From the NCBI GenBank assembly GCA_938086805.1, contig CALKDH010000109.1, forward strand, positions 1 through 33,664: a DNA stretch of 33,664 bases, written 5' to 3'. Below are positions 9,134 through 15,601 of the stretch, in pieces (position 1 is the stretch's first letter; every line of letters starts with the position of its first letter). The notes under the pieces were generated by a model. That model was given only the letters and a program-made list of their open reading frames with translations. It did not search any database and was not told the origin of the DNA. Both the position numbers and the translations under genes were made by a program. This stretch comes from an uncultured PS1 clade bacterium (GTDB lineage: Bacteria; Pseudomonadota; Gammaproteobacteria; PS1; Pseudothioglobaceae).

Positions 9134-9465
9134 TGGCTGAGGAAAAATTAGAAAAGAAAGCAGCAGCTCCTAAGAAAGCAGCAGCTCCTAAGAAAGCAGC
9201 AGCTCCTAAGAAAGCAGCAGAAGTAAAAGTTGAGTCTTCTAAGGTCGTTGAAACTAAAAAAGCGCCTACTAAAAAGACATCTCCTAAGAAGAAAACAGTT
9301 AGTGTTACTTTGGTTAAAAGTTTTTACGGCAGATTACCTAAACATCGTGCTACTGTGACTGGTCTAGGTTTAAAAAGAATCAACCATACTGTTGAGCTTG
9401 AGGATACACCAGAAGTAAGAGGCATGATTAACAAGGTTTCTTACCTATTAAAAGTTGAGGGTTAA
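9133..9465 (+). CDS. rpmD: 50S ribosomal protein L30 with Lys/Ala/Pro N-terminal extension
   Basis: L30 is a small 50S protein on the solvent side. The normal L30 fold occupies residues ~54-110: [44 protein letters not shown]. Bacterial L30 normally has about 60 residues. Here an extra ~53-residue basic head precedes it, built on AAAPKK three times followed by more Lys/Ala/Ser/Thr, similar in composition to histone H1-like tails. The head is in frame, its ATG overlaps the rpsE stop (TGATG), and no internal ATG with a Shine-Dalgarno stands at the fold boundary, so it is likely translated. Confidence 0.95.
   Translation: MAEEKLEKKAAAPKKAAAPKKAAAPKKAAEVKVESSKVVETKKAPTKKTSPKKKTVSVTLVKSFYGRLPKHRATVTGLGLKRINHTVELEDTPEVRGMINKVSYLLKVEG
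9160..9213 (+). repeat. Three perfect 18-base tandem repeats in rpmD
   Basis: The unit GCAGCAGCTCCTAAGAAA occurs three times without a single difference (9160-9177, 9178-9195, 9196-9213). Each unit encodes AAAPKK. The identity of all 54 bases, including third codon positions, points to recent expansion by slippage or unequal exchange rather than long-term amino acid selection alone. Confidence 0.95.
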
Positions 9466-9469
9466 TCAA

Positions 9470-9904
9470 ATGAATTTAAATACATTAAAGCCTGCCTTGG
9501 GTGAAAAGTCTCTAAGAAAACGTGTAGGAAGAGGCATGGGTTCTGGAATGGGAAAAACATCTGGAAGGGGCCATAAAGGGCAAAAATCACGTTCAGGTGG
9601 ATTTACAAAGATTGGTTTTGAGGGTGGTCAAATGCCACTTCAAAGAAGATTACCGAAGGTAGGATTTACATCACGCGTGTCTTCTATTACTTCACAGGTC
9701 ACTTTATCTCAACTTGATAAATTGTCTGAGAAAGATATTACTATTGATGTTTTAAAAAAACACAATCTTGTGACCAAAAACATTTTAAGAGTCAAAGTTA
9801 TGCTCTCTGGAGAGATTAATCGTCCAATTAATTTGGTCGGAATTAAGCCCACTAAAGGTGCTAGAGCAGCAATTGAGGCTGCAAAAGGAACTATAAGCGA
9901 GTAA
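9470..9904 (+). CDS. rplO: 50S ribosomal protein L15
   Basis: L15 is a late-assembly 50S protein that threads a long basic arm into 23S rRNA. The N-terminal arm is obvious ([28 protein letters not shown]), followed by [19 protein letters not shown]. With ATG 9470 the protein has 144 residues, the same as E. coli. Upstream in-frame TTG codons would overlap rpmD and are not needed. The secY ATG comes three bases after the stop. Confidence 0.97.
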   Translation: MNLNTLKPALGEKSLRKRVGRGMGSGMGKTSGRGHKGQKSRSGGFTKIGFEGGQMPLQRRLPKVGFTSRVSSITSQVTLSQLDKLSEKDITIDVLKKHNLVTKNILRVKVMLSGEINRPINLVGIKPTKGARAAIEAAKGTISE

Positions 9905-9907
9905 TTC

Positions 9908-11188
9908 ATGAGTGAAGATCTATTAAAACGCATCCTTTATCTAATTGGTGCATTGATCGTTTTCAGACTGGGAACACATATTGTGATCCCTTTTATATCT
10001 CAGACTGCGCTTGCATCTCTTGTTGAAGATAACAGAACAGGCATTTTAGGTATGATGAACATGTTCTCTGGTGGAGCACTAGAGAGGCTGTCAATCTTCA
10101 CCCTGGGGATTATGCCTTACATTTCCTCTTCAATCATCATGAACCTGATGACATCGGTTGTTCCAAGATTTGAACAACTTAAGAAAGAGGGTGAGCGAGG
10201 CAGAAGAACAATTACACAGTACACACGTATGGGAACTGTTCTATTAGCAGTTTTCCAATCGTATGGAATTTCAATTGCACTCCAGTCTCAAATGGGTGGC
10301 GGAGTTGCGTTAGTCACAAATCCTGGATTAACCTTTAGTTTTGTAACCGTGGTGACTTTAACTACTGGCACACTATTCTTAATGTGGCTAGGTGAGCAAA
10401 TTAGTGAAAAAGGTATTGGTAATGGTATCTCTATGATTATTTTTGCAGGTATTGTTGCTGGTTTGCCTGCTTCATTTGGAAATACCTTGAGTATGGTTGG
10501 TACAGGTGAGTTAAGTGTCTTTACTGTAGTAATTATGCTCATAATGGTGGTATTAGTAATGGCTTTTGTTGTCTTCATGGAACGAGGCCAGAGACGAATT
10601 GCTGTCAATTATGCTAAACGCCAGCAAGGCAGAAAAATGGTTGGTGGACAGACTTCATATTTGCCTCTTAAGATTAATATGGCTGGAGTCATACCTCCAA
10701 TTTTTGCATCGAGTATTATTCTATTTCCTGCTACATTAGGCGGATGGTTTTCTCAATCAGAGGGTATGGGATGGTTGGCAGATATTACCTCGAGTATTTC
10801 ACCTGGACAGCCTTTATATATTATGTTTTATGGTGCTGCTATTATCTTCTTTACTTTCTTTTATACAGCACTTACATTTAATGCAAAAGATACAGCAGAT
10901 AATCTTCGTAAGTCTGGTGGTTTTATTCCAGGTATAAGGCCAGGACAGCATTCAGCTGACTACATAGATGCTGTTACTTCAAGGCTGACCGCGGTGGGTG
11001 CTATTTATATTACAGCAGTATGTCTACTCCCAGAGTTCTTGATTTTATACTGGAATGTTCCTTTCTATTTTGGTGGAACGAGTCTACTGATTATTGTTGT
11101 TGTTGTTATGGATTTTATTGCTCAAGCTCAATCTCATATGATGTCAAATCAATATGAAGGATTAATGCGTAAGGCAAATTTAAAGTAA
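9908..11188 (+). CDS. secY: Preprotein translocase subunit SecY
   Basis: SecY is the channel of the Sec translocon in the inner membrane. The 426 residues show about ten hydrophobic segments. Family signatures include [11 protein letters not shown] in the first segment, [34 protein letters not shown], the cytosolic loop [33 protein letters not shown], and the C-terminal FIPGIRPGQ and YDAVTSRLT-like block. It is slightly shorter than E. coli (443), mostly at the cytosolic N-terminus. It follows rplO by three bases, the conserved end of the spc operon. Confidence 0.98.
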   Translation: MSEDLLKRILYLIGALIVFRLGTHIVIPFISQTALASLVEDNRTGILGMMNMFSGGALERLSIFTLGIMPYISSSIIMNLMTSVVPRFEQLKKEGERGRRTITQYTRMGTVLLAVFQSYGISIALQSQMGGGVALVTNPGLTFSFVTVVTLTTGTLFLMWLGEQISEKGIGNGISMIIFAGIVAGLPASFGNTLSMVGTGELSVFTVVIMLIMVVLVMAFVVFMERGQRRIAVNYAKRQQGRKMVGGQTSYLPLKINMAGVIPPIFASSIILFPATLGGWFSQSEGMGWLADITSSISPGQPLYIMFYGAAIIFFTFFYTALTFNAKDTADNLRKSGGFIPGIRPGQHSADYIDAVTSRLTAVGAIYITAVCLLPEFLILYWNVPFYFGGTSLLIIVVVVMDFIAQAQSHMMSNQYEGLMRKANLK

Positions 11189-11197
11189 GGGTAGGTT

Positions 11198-11311
11198 ATG
11201 AAAGTAAGAGCGTCAGTTAAAAAGATTTGTAAAGATTGCAAAATTATTAAGAGACATGGAGTCATCCGTGTGATCTGTAAAGAGCCACGTCACAAGCAAA
11301 GGCAGGGCTGA
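11198..11311 (+). CDS. rpmJ: 50S ribosomal protein L36 (zinc-ribbon type)
   Basis: This short gene encodes 37 residues that begin [15 protein letters not shown] and end PRHKQRQG, the classic L36. The zinc ligands Cys11, Cys14, Cys27 and His32 are all present, so it is the zinc-binding form rather than the Cys-free paralogue made under zinc limitation. E. coli L36 has 38 residues. It lies nine bases after secY, with GTAGG upstream of the ATG, and is the last spc gene. Confidence 0.96.
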   Translation: MKVRASVKKICKDCKIIKRHGVIRVICKEPRHKQRQG

Positions 11312-11316
11312 TTACA

Positions 11317-11345
11317 TTGACAGAGCTTAATTTACAAAGTAAAAT
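11317..11345 (+). promoter_or_regulatory. Near-consensus sigma-70 promoter of the alpha operon
   Basis: A perfect -35 TTGACA at 11317-11322 is followed after exactly 17 bases by TAAAAT (five of six) at 11340-11345. Transcription should begin near 11351-11352, giving a ~73-base leader before rpsM. It starts six bases after the rpmJ stop in the largest gap of the ribosomal cluster (113 bases). It would allow the rpsM-rplQ-rpsU genes to be expressed apart from spc. Confidence 0.8.
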
Positions 11346-11351
11346 TGCACG

Positions 11352-11424
11352 ATTTTTCAGCTTTAAAAAATTGAGCGGAATAGCTGTTCAAAATTATTAT
11401 TTATTTGAGGTATAGGAAGAGTAT
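11352..11424 (+). promoter_or_regulatory. Leader of rpsM with possible pseudoknot (S4-type control region)
   Basis: ATTTTT (11352-11357) can pair with AAAAAT (11366-11371). The loop between them contains CAGCT (11358-11362), which can pair with AGCTG (11382-11386) downstream. That is an H-type pseudoknot topology. In E. coli, S4 represses the alpha operon by binding a pseudoknot in the rpsM leader. The pairing here is seen by eye only and one stem is all A-U, so the equivalence is inference. The rpsM Shine-Dalgarno AGGAAGA is at 11414-11420. Confidence 0.35.
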
Positions 11425-11778
11425 ATGGCACGTATTGCAGGAATAAATATTCCAACAAATAAGCACATTGTTATTGGCTTACAGTCTATCTTTGGAATTG
11501 GAGAAACTAGATCTAAGTTGATATGTCAATCATTGAAATTAGACCCAAGTACAAAGGTATCAGCTTTGACTGAAGATCAGTTAGATTTGATTCGTGATGC
11601 GGTGTCAAAATATGAAGTTGAAGGTGACTTAAGACGTGAGGTCGCAATGAGTATTAAGCGTCTAAGAGATTTAGGCTGTTATCGTGGCATTAGACATAGA
11701 AAAGGATTGCCACTTCGTGGTCAGAGAACTAAAACAAACGCTAGAACTAGAAAAGGTCCGCGTCGTTTAATTAAATAA
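11425..11778 (+). CDS. rpsM: 30S ribosomal protein S13
   Basis: S13 is a 30S head protein that contacts the P-site tRNA and L5. Diagnostic stretches are [14 protein letters not shown], the helix-two-turn-helix with [10 protein letters not shown], and the C-terminal [31 protein letters not shown]. It is 117 residues long (E. coli 118). AGGAAGA at 11414-11420 gives a clear start. It is the first gene of the alpha block and is preceded by its own promoter. Confidence 0.98.
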   Translation: MARIAGINIPTNKHIVIGLQSIFGIGETRSKLICQSLKLDPSTKVSALTEDQLDLIRDAVSKYEVEGDLRREVAMSIKRLRDLGCYRGIRHRKGLPLRGQRTKTNARTRKGPRRLIK

Positions 11779-11794
11779 AAAGGCATAAGATATT

Positions 11795-12181
11795 ATGGCA
11801 AAAGAGCAAGCTTCTAAGAAGAAATCAAAAAAAATCGTCTCAGACGGTATTGCGCACATACACGCAACCTTTAATAATACTATCGTGATGATTACTGACC
11901 GACATGGTAATACCCTTTGCTGGGCAACTTCTGGAGGAGCTGGATTTAGAGGCTCAAGGAAATCGACTCCATTTGCGGCACAAGTTGCTGCTGGAAATTG
12001 TGGAGAAAAGGCACAGGCTTTTGGAATGAAAAATCTTGATGTAAGGGTTAAAGGACCAGGTCCAGGACGTGATTCTGCAATTAGAGGCCTTAACGCACAA
12101 GGTTTAAAAATTCAATCAATAACAGATGTGACGCCAATACCTCATAACGGTTGTCGTCCCTCTAAGAAAAGAAGAGTATAA
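11795..12181 (+). CDS. rpsK: 30S ribosomal protein S11
   Basis: S11 is on the 30S platform next to the mRNA exit. It is recognised by [40 protein letters not shown] and the C-terminal [17 protein letters not shown], which is nearly invariant. The 128 residues match the E. coli length of 129. It lies 16 bases after rpsM with AAGG as Shine-Dalgarno. Confidence 0.98.
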   Translation: MAKEQASKKKSKKIVSDGIAHIHATFNNTIVMITDRHGNTLCWATSGGAGFRGSRKSTPFAAQVAAGNCGEKAQAFGMKNLDVRVKGPGPGRDSAIRGLNAQGLKIQSITDVTPIPHNGCRPSKKRRV

Positions 12182-12190
12182 GGATAAATT

Positions 12191-12817
12191 ATGGCAAGAT
12201 ATACAGGCCCTACATGTAAATTAGCACGTCGTGAAGGCGTTGACTTAGAGCTTAAGAGCGGAATCCGTTCTATAGATTCAAAATGTAAATTAACACAACT
12301 TCCTGGAATGCATGGTGCAAATGCTCGTCGTCAAAAGGGAAGTGAGTATGGTTTACAGTTAAGAGAGAAGCAAAAAGTCAGACGAATTTATGGCATCTTA
12401 GAAAAACAGTTTAGTCTTTACTATAAGAAAGCTAGCTCAAGAAAAGGACCAACAGGTGAAAACCTTTTATCACTCTTAGAATGCCGTTTAGATAATGTCG
12501 TTTATAGAATGGGTTTTGCTTCAACACGTGCTGAGGCTAGACAATTGGTTTCACATAAGTCAATTTTAGTGAATGGAAAGGTTGTGAATATCCCATCTTT
12601 TCAGGTCAGTGCTAATGATGAAATTTCAGTAAGAGAAAAAGCGAAAAAACAAAGCCGTATCCAACTTGCAGTTGAGATCTCTGGTCAAAATGGAGTAGCT
12701 GAATGGGTCGATGTTGATAACAAAGCATTGAAAGGTATCTTTAAGAGCGTACCAGCGCGCGATGAACTATCTTCTGATATTTCAGAGCAATTAATCGTTG
12801 AACTATATTCTAAATAG
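12191..12817 (+). CDS. rpsD: 30S ribosomal protein S4
   Basis: S4 is a primary 16S rRNA-binding protein and, in E. coli, the autogenous repressor of the alpha operon. Its identity is clear from [71 protein letters not shown] (the S4 RNA-binding domain at residues ~97-137) and the C-terminal [10 protein letters not shown]. It has 208 residues (E. coli 206). If the leader at 11352-11424 is functional, this protein is its likely ligand. Confidence 0.98.
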   Translation: MARYTGPTCKLARREGVDLELKSGIRSIDSKCKLTQLPGMHGANARRQKGSEYGLQLREKQKVRRIYGILEKQFSLYYKKASSRKGPTGENLLSLLECRLDNVVYRMGFASTRAEARQLVSHKSILVNGKVVNIPSFQVSANDEISVREKAKKQSRIQLAVEISGQNGVAEWVDVDNKALKGIFKSVPARDELSSDISEQLIVELYSK

Positions 12818-12826
12818 GAATTAAAT

Positions 12827-13807
12827 ATGCAAGGAAGTGCAAGAGATTTTTTAAAACCAAAACTAGTAGATTCTGTTGAAATATCTAAGAATGAATATCG
12901 CGTTGTTCTTGAGCCTTTTGAGCGTGGATTTGGCCATACTCTAGGAAACTCTATAAGAAGAACATTGTTATCCTCAATGGTTGGCTCTGCTATTACAGAG
13001 GTCGCTATTGATGGTGTCATGCATGAATTCTCAACCATAGAAAGTGTACAAGAAGATGTACTTGATATCCTTCTAAACCTCAAAGAGGCTTCAATTGGAC
13101 TGAATGCAAGTGACAGTGCTACTGTGATTATTGAAAAAGAAGGCCCCTGTGAGCTTACGGTTGCGGACATTGAGGCTAATGGAACAGATGTCTCCGTTTT
13201 TAATCCTGAAAAAGTTATTGCTACGGTAAATGAAGGTGGCAAAATCAGAATGACACTGGGTATTGGAACAGGTGTTGGTTATGATGTTGCGGTTGCAAGA
13301 TCAGTAGATTCTGAAACTATTGGTAGTATCCAATTAGATGCCAGCTTTTCACCGATTAAAAGAGTAAGTTTTACTGTTGAAGCAGCTAGGGTTGAGCAGA
13401 AGGTAAACCTTGACAGGCTGAATATAGTTATCGAGACTAATGGCTCAGTAGACGCTGAAGAAGCAGTCAAAAGAGCTGCTACTATCCTTCAAGATCAGCT
13501 CTCATCATTTGTTGAATTAGAGCCAGTTATTGAAGAGGAGCCACAACCTACATCTGACGACTTCCCTCCAATGTATCTGTCTGCAGTTGATGAACTTGAG
13601 CTTACTGTTCGTTCGGCAAATTGCCTTAAAGCAGAGCAAATATATTATATTGGCGATCTAATACAAAAATCAGAGCAGGACTTATTAAGAACTCCAAACT
13701 TAGGACGTAAGTCGCTAAATGAAATTAAAGAAGTTTTAACTGAAAAGAACTTAGAGCTAGGTACTGAAATTGAAAACTGGCCACCAGTTGACTTAATGAG
13801 TGAATAA
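12827..13807 (+). CDS. rpoA: RNA polymerase alpha subunit
   Basis: Alpha is the assembly platform of RNA polymerase and its C-domain binds UP elements and activators. The N-domain dimerisation signature [19 protein letters not shown] is at residues ~36-54. The C-domain retains the DNA-binding RSANCLKAE motif (equivalent of E. coli R265, N268, C269, K271) and the [10 protein letters not shown] helix. Length is 326 residues (E. coli 329), with an acidic linker [10 protein letters not shown] between domains. AGGA precedes the start by a normal distance. Confidence 0.98.
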   Translation: MQGSARDFLKPKLVDSVEISKNEYRVVLEPFERGFGHTLGNSIRRTLLSSMVGSAITEVAIDGVMHEFSTIESVQEDVLDILLNLKEASIGLNASDSATVIIEKEGPCELTVADIEANGTDVSVFNPEKVIATVNEGGKIRMTLGIGTGVGYDVAVARSVDSETIGSIQLDASFSPIKRVSFTVEAARVEQKVNLDRLNIVIETNGSVDAEEAVKRAATILQDQLSSFVELEPVIEEEPQPTSDDFPPMYLSAVDELELTVRSANCLKAEQIYYIGDLIQKSEQDLLRTPNLGRKSLNEIKEVLTEKNLELGTEIENWPPVDLMSE

Positions 13808-13816
13808 GGATATACG

Positions 13817-14293
13817 ATGAGACACAGAAAGTCAGGAAGACAACTTAATAGAAATGCATCGCACAGAAAAGCTATGTTCAAGAATATGGCTAATTCGTTG
13901 ATTTTGCATGAAACAATTAAAACTACATTACCAAAAGCTAAAGAGCTTAGACGAGTAATTGAGCCTCTTATAACAAGAGCTAAGGCTGATAGTGTTGCAA
14001 ATCGTCGCCACATCTTCTCGAAGTTGAGAGATGACGCTATGGTTGCTAAATTATTTACACAAGTTGGTCCTTTCTATAAAGATCGACCTGGTGGTTATGT
14101 ACGTATATTAAAAGCAGGTTTTCGTACAGGGGACAAAGCCCCAATGGCTTTGGTTCAATTAGTAGACTTTGATGGACAAGAAGAAGTTGTATTAGAGGCT
14201 CCAAAGAAAGAAGCTAAAGCAGCGGCTCCAAAGAAAGAAGCTAAAGCAGCGGCTCCAAAGAAAGAAGCTAAAGCAGCAAAAAAAGAATCTTAA
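13817..14293 (+). CDS. rplQ: 50S ribosomal protein L17 with repeated C-terminal extension
   Basis: L17 is a 50S protein near the tunnel exit side. The body is standard: [20 protein letters not shown] at the start, [31 protein letters not shown], and a [25 protein letters not shown] end. Bacterial L17 usually stops near residue 120-127. Here residues ~128-158 add three copies of APKKEAKAA and a final AKKES. The tail is encoded by perfect 27-base repeats. The frame is intact, and rpsU follows 14 bases later. Confidence 0.97.
   Translation: MRHRKSGRQLNRNASHRKAMFKNMANSLILHETIKTTLPKAKELRRVIEPLITRAKADSVANRRHIFSKLRDDAMVAKLFTQVGPFYKDRPGGYVRILKAGFRTGDKAPMALVQLVDFDGQEEVVLEAPKKEAKAAAPKKEAKAAAPKKEAKAAKKES
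14198..14277 (+). repeat. 27-base tandem repeats in rplQ
   Basis: A 27-base unit starting GCTCCAAAGAAAGAAGCT occurs at 14198-14224 and 14225-14251 with no difference. A third copy at 14252-14277 is identical over its first 26 bases. Each unit encodes APKKEAKAA. The repeat is in frame and its length is a multiple of three, so copy-number change would only alter the tail length. Confidence 0.95.
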
Positions 14294-14307
14294 AGGGATA
14301 AATATAT

Positions 14308-14523
14308 ATGCCAGCAATTAAAGTAAGAGAGAACGAACCATTTGACATCGCACTTCGTCGTTTCAGACGCTTATGTGACAGAGCAGGTGTTATTACCGAT
14401 GTAAGAAAAAAAGAATTTTTCGAAAAGCCTACATGGGTTAATAAGCGTAAAAAAGCCGCTGCAGTAAAAAGAACTCATAAGGAAATGTCAAAAAACAGAA
14501 TTCATCGTAAACGTATGTACTAA
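14308..14523 (+). CDS. rpsU: 30S ribosomal protein S21
   Basis: S21 is a small basic 30S protein that promotes base pairing between mRNA and the anti-Shine-Dalgarno. The 71 residues match the E. coli length, with [20 protein letters not shown], the [16 protein letters not shown] segment and a basic C-terminus. In most gammaproteobacteria rpsU precedes dnaG-rpoD; here it follows rplQ by 14 bases with AAAGGGA as Shine-Dalgarno, so it appears to be co-transcribed with the alpha operon. Its stop codon lies within a perfect 8-bp hairpin. Confidence 0.97.
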   Translation: MPAIKVRENEPFDIALRRFRRLCDRAGVITDVRKKEFFEKPTWVNKRKKAAAVKRTHKEMSKNRIHRKRMY

Positions 14524-14536
14524 AGCTATTTAGTAC
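14517..14536 (+). other. Perfect hairpin over the rpsU stop codon
   Basis: GTACTAAA (14517-14524) pairs perfectly with TTTAGTAC (14529-14536) across a four-base loop. The arm includes the rpsU stop codon. No T-run follows, so it is not a standard intrinsic terminator. It could act as a processing or stability element between rpsU and the next gene. Confidence 0.55.
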
Positions 14537-14552
14537 TCAAGTAATTAATCAA

Positions 14553-14999
14553 ATGTCTCAGCTCAAACAACTCATAACCGATGATATGAAGTTGGCTCTG
14601 AAGGCTCAAGACAAATCTGCCCTTAAAGCCATTAGAATGATCCTTGGGGCAATCAAGCAAAAAGAAATAGACGAACGCATTGAACTTAATGATAGTCAGG
14701 TTATGGCTGTTATTCAGAAAATGGTTAAACAGCGTAAAGACTCTATTTCTCAATTTTCTGAGGCTGGCAGAACAGATCTGGTAGAGGTTGAAGAGGAAGA
14801 GTTATCTATCATAAATAATTACATGCCCAAGCAACTTAGTGAATCAGAAATTGAAGCCGCAGTCATTAAAGCCATTTCTGACACTGGTGCTAATTCAATG
14901 AAAGATATGGGCAAACTAATGGGAATACTCAAAGGTCAGCTTGATGGCCAGGCAGATATGGGGCAGGTGTCTCAATTTATTAAGTCTAAACTATCTTAA
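14553..14999 (+). CDS. yqeY: GatB/YqeY domain-containing protein
   Basis: The protein has 148 residues and resembles the stand-alone YqeY family, which shares its fold with the tRNA-binding tail domain of GatB amidotransferase. Family features are LKQLITDDMKLALKAQDKSALKAIRMILGAIKQKEIDER, QKMVKQRKDSISQF, YMPKQLSESEIEAAV and GKLMGILKGQLDGQADM. Its cellular role is not well defined. The pairing rpsU-yqeY is common in proteobacteria as the front of the dnaG-rpoD locus; dnaG is absent here. It ends eight bases before the convergent regulator gene. Confidence 0.93.
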   Translation: MSQLKQLITDDMKLALKAQDKSALKAIRMILGAIKQKEIDERIELNDSQVMAVIQKMVKQRKDSISQFSEAGRTDLVEVEEEELSIINNYMPKQLSESEIEAAVIKAISDTGANSMKDMGKLMGILKGQLDGQADMGQVSQFIKSKLS

Positions 15000-15007
15000 T
15001 AATTAAA

Positions 15008-15457
15008 TTAAACGCTTGTAATAACCTCCTCCATTACAACAAAAGTCGAGCTATTTTGGACGTGAGGAAGGGCAGAGATTTTTTCTCCTAGAACTTTTCT
15101 GTAGCTATCCATATTCTCAGTCCTTACCTTTAACAAATAATCAAAGTTTGAAGCAATCATATGGCATTGCTCTACCTCGGAGACTTCTTTAACAGCTTTA
15201 TTGAAAGCGTTAAGAGCCATTGTTTTAGTATCATTGAGCTTTATTTGTACAAATGCAATATGATTATTATCTATTAAGTCGTGATTGATAATTGCCTGAT
15301 ATCCTTTGATATAGCCTGCTATCTCTAGCTTCTGTACTCGTTTTAAGCAAGGTGTTTTTGATAAACCAATATGGTTAGATAACTCAGTAATTGTCATTCG
15401 TCCATCACTTTGTAAAAGCTCAAGTATTTTATGATCGAAGCTGTCAATATTAGTCAT
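15008..15457 (-). CDS. Lrp/AsnC family transcriptional regulator, probable proline-responsive activator (PutR-like)
   Basis: The 149-residue protein has the two-domain Lrp layout. An N-terminal helix-turn-helix covers residues ~4-50 (FDHKILELLQSDGRMTITELSNHIGLSKTPCLKRVQKLEIAGYI). A C-terminal RAM ligand-sensing domain follows at ~68-145, including FDYLLKVRTENMDSY. AGGA lies just upstream of the ATG. It is divergent from putA, with 144 bases between the two starts. In several proteobacteria such an adjacent Lrp-type gene (PutR) activates putA in response to proline. The function is inferred from that arrangement; a bkd- or generic Lrp-type role is possible. Confidence 0.85.
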   Translation of the reverse strand: MTNIDSFDHKILELLQSDGRMTITELSNHIGLSKTPCLKRVQKLEIAGYIKGYQAIINHDLIDNNHIAFVQIKLNDTKTMALNAFNKAVKEVSEVEQCHMIASNFDYLLKVRTENMDSYRKVLGEKISALPHVQNSSTFVVMEEVITSV

Positions 15458-15487
15458 AATTCCTATTATTTATAAAAATTTAGTTAT

Positions 15488-15503
15488 TTATATAATTATA
15501 TAA
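15488..15503. repeat. 16-base perfect AT palindrome between lrp-type gene and putA
   Basis: TTATATAATTATATAA at 15488-15503 is a perfect palindrome, 30 bases upstream of the regulator start. It may be an AT-rich binding site or part of the minus-strand promoter. In such AT-rich DNA chance occurrence cannot be excluded. Confidence 0.4.
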
Positions 15504-15542
15504 TAGAAAATTGTAATAAAGTGCTTTTATTATATTAATTAT

Positions 15543-15557
15543 CAGTCATTTTGACTA
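15543..15557. promoter_or_regulatory. Candidate Lrp-type operator upstream of putA
   Basis: CAGTCATTTTGACTA has inverted arms AGTCA and TGACT around TTT. It agrees with the published E. coli Lrp consensus YAGHAWATTWTDCTR at 12 of 15 positions by my count. It lies between the divergent Lrp-type gene and putA. Its right arm overlaps a putative putA -35 element. Confidence 0.55.
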
Positions 15558-15580
15558 TCACATATAAAATAAAATAGCAT
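15551..15580 (+). promoter_or_regulatory. Weak candidate promoter of putA
   Basis: TTGACT at 15551-15556 (five of six to the -35 consensus) is followed after 18 bases by TAGCAT at 15575-15580 (four of six). The predicted start is about 15 bases before the putA ATG, which has no clear Shine-Dalgarno. Other AT-rich hexamers nearby, such as TATAAA at 15563, are alternatives. Confidence 0.35.
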
Positions 15581-15601
15581 TATTATGTATTTAAACTCAG
15601 T

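Noticed and set aside
11317-11415. A TTG-initiated 32-codon frame between rpmJ and rpsM
   Set aside because: Its start coincides with the -35 of a strong promoter, it has no Shine-Dalgarno and it resembles no family I know; the gap is better explained as a promoter and leader.
14198-14277. Tandem repeats as a CRISPR or transposon relic
   Set aside because: The repeats are contiguous, in frame and encode a continuous protein tail; there are no spacers, terminal inverted repeats or target duplications.
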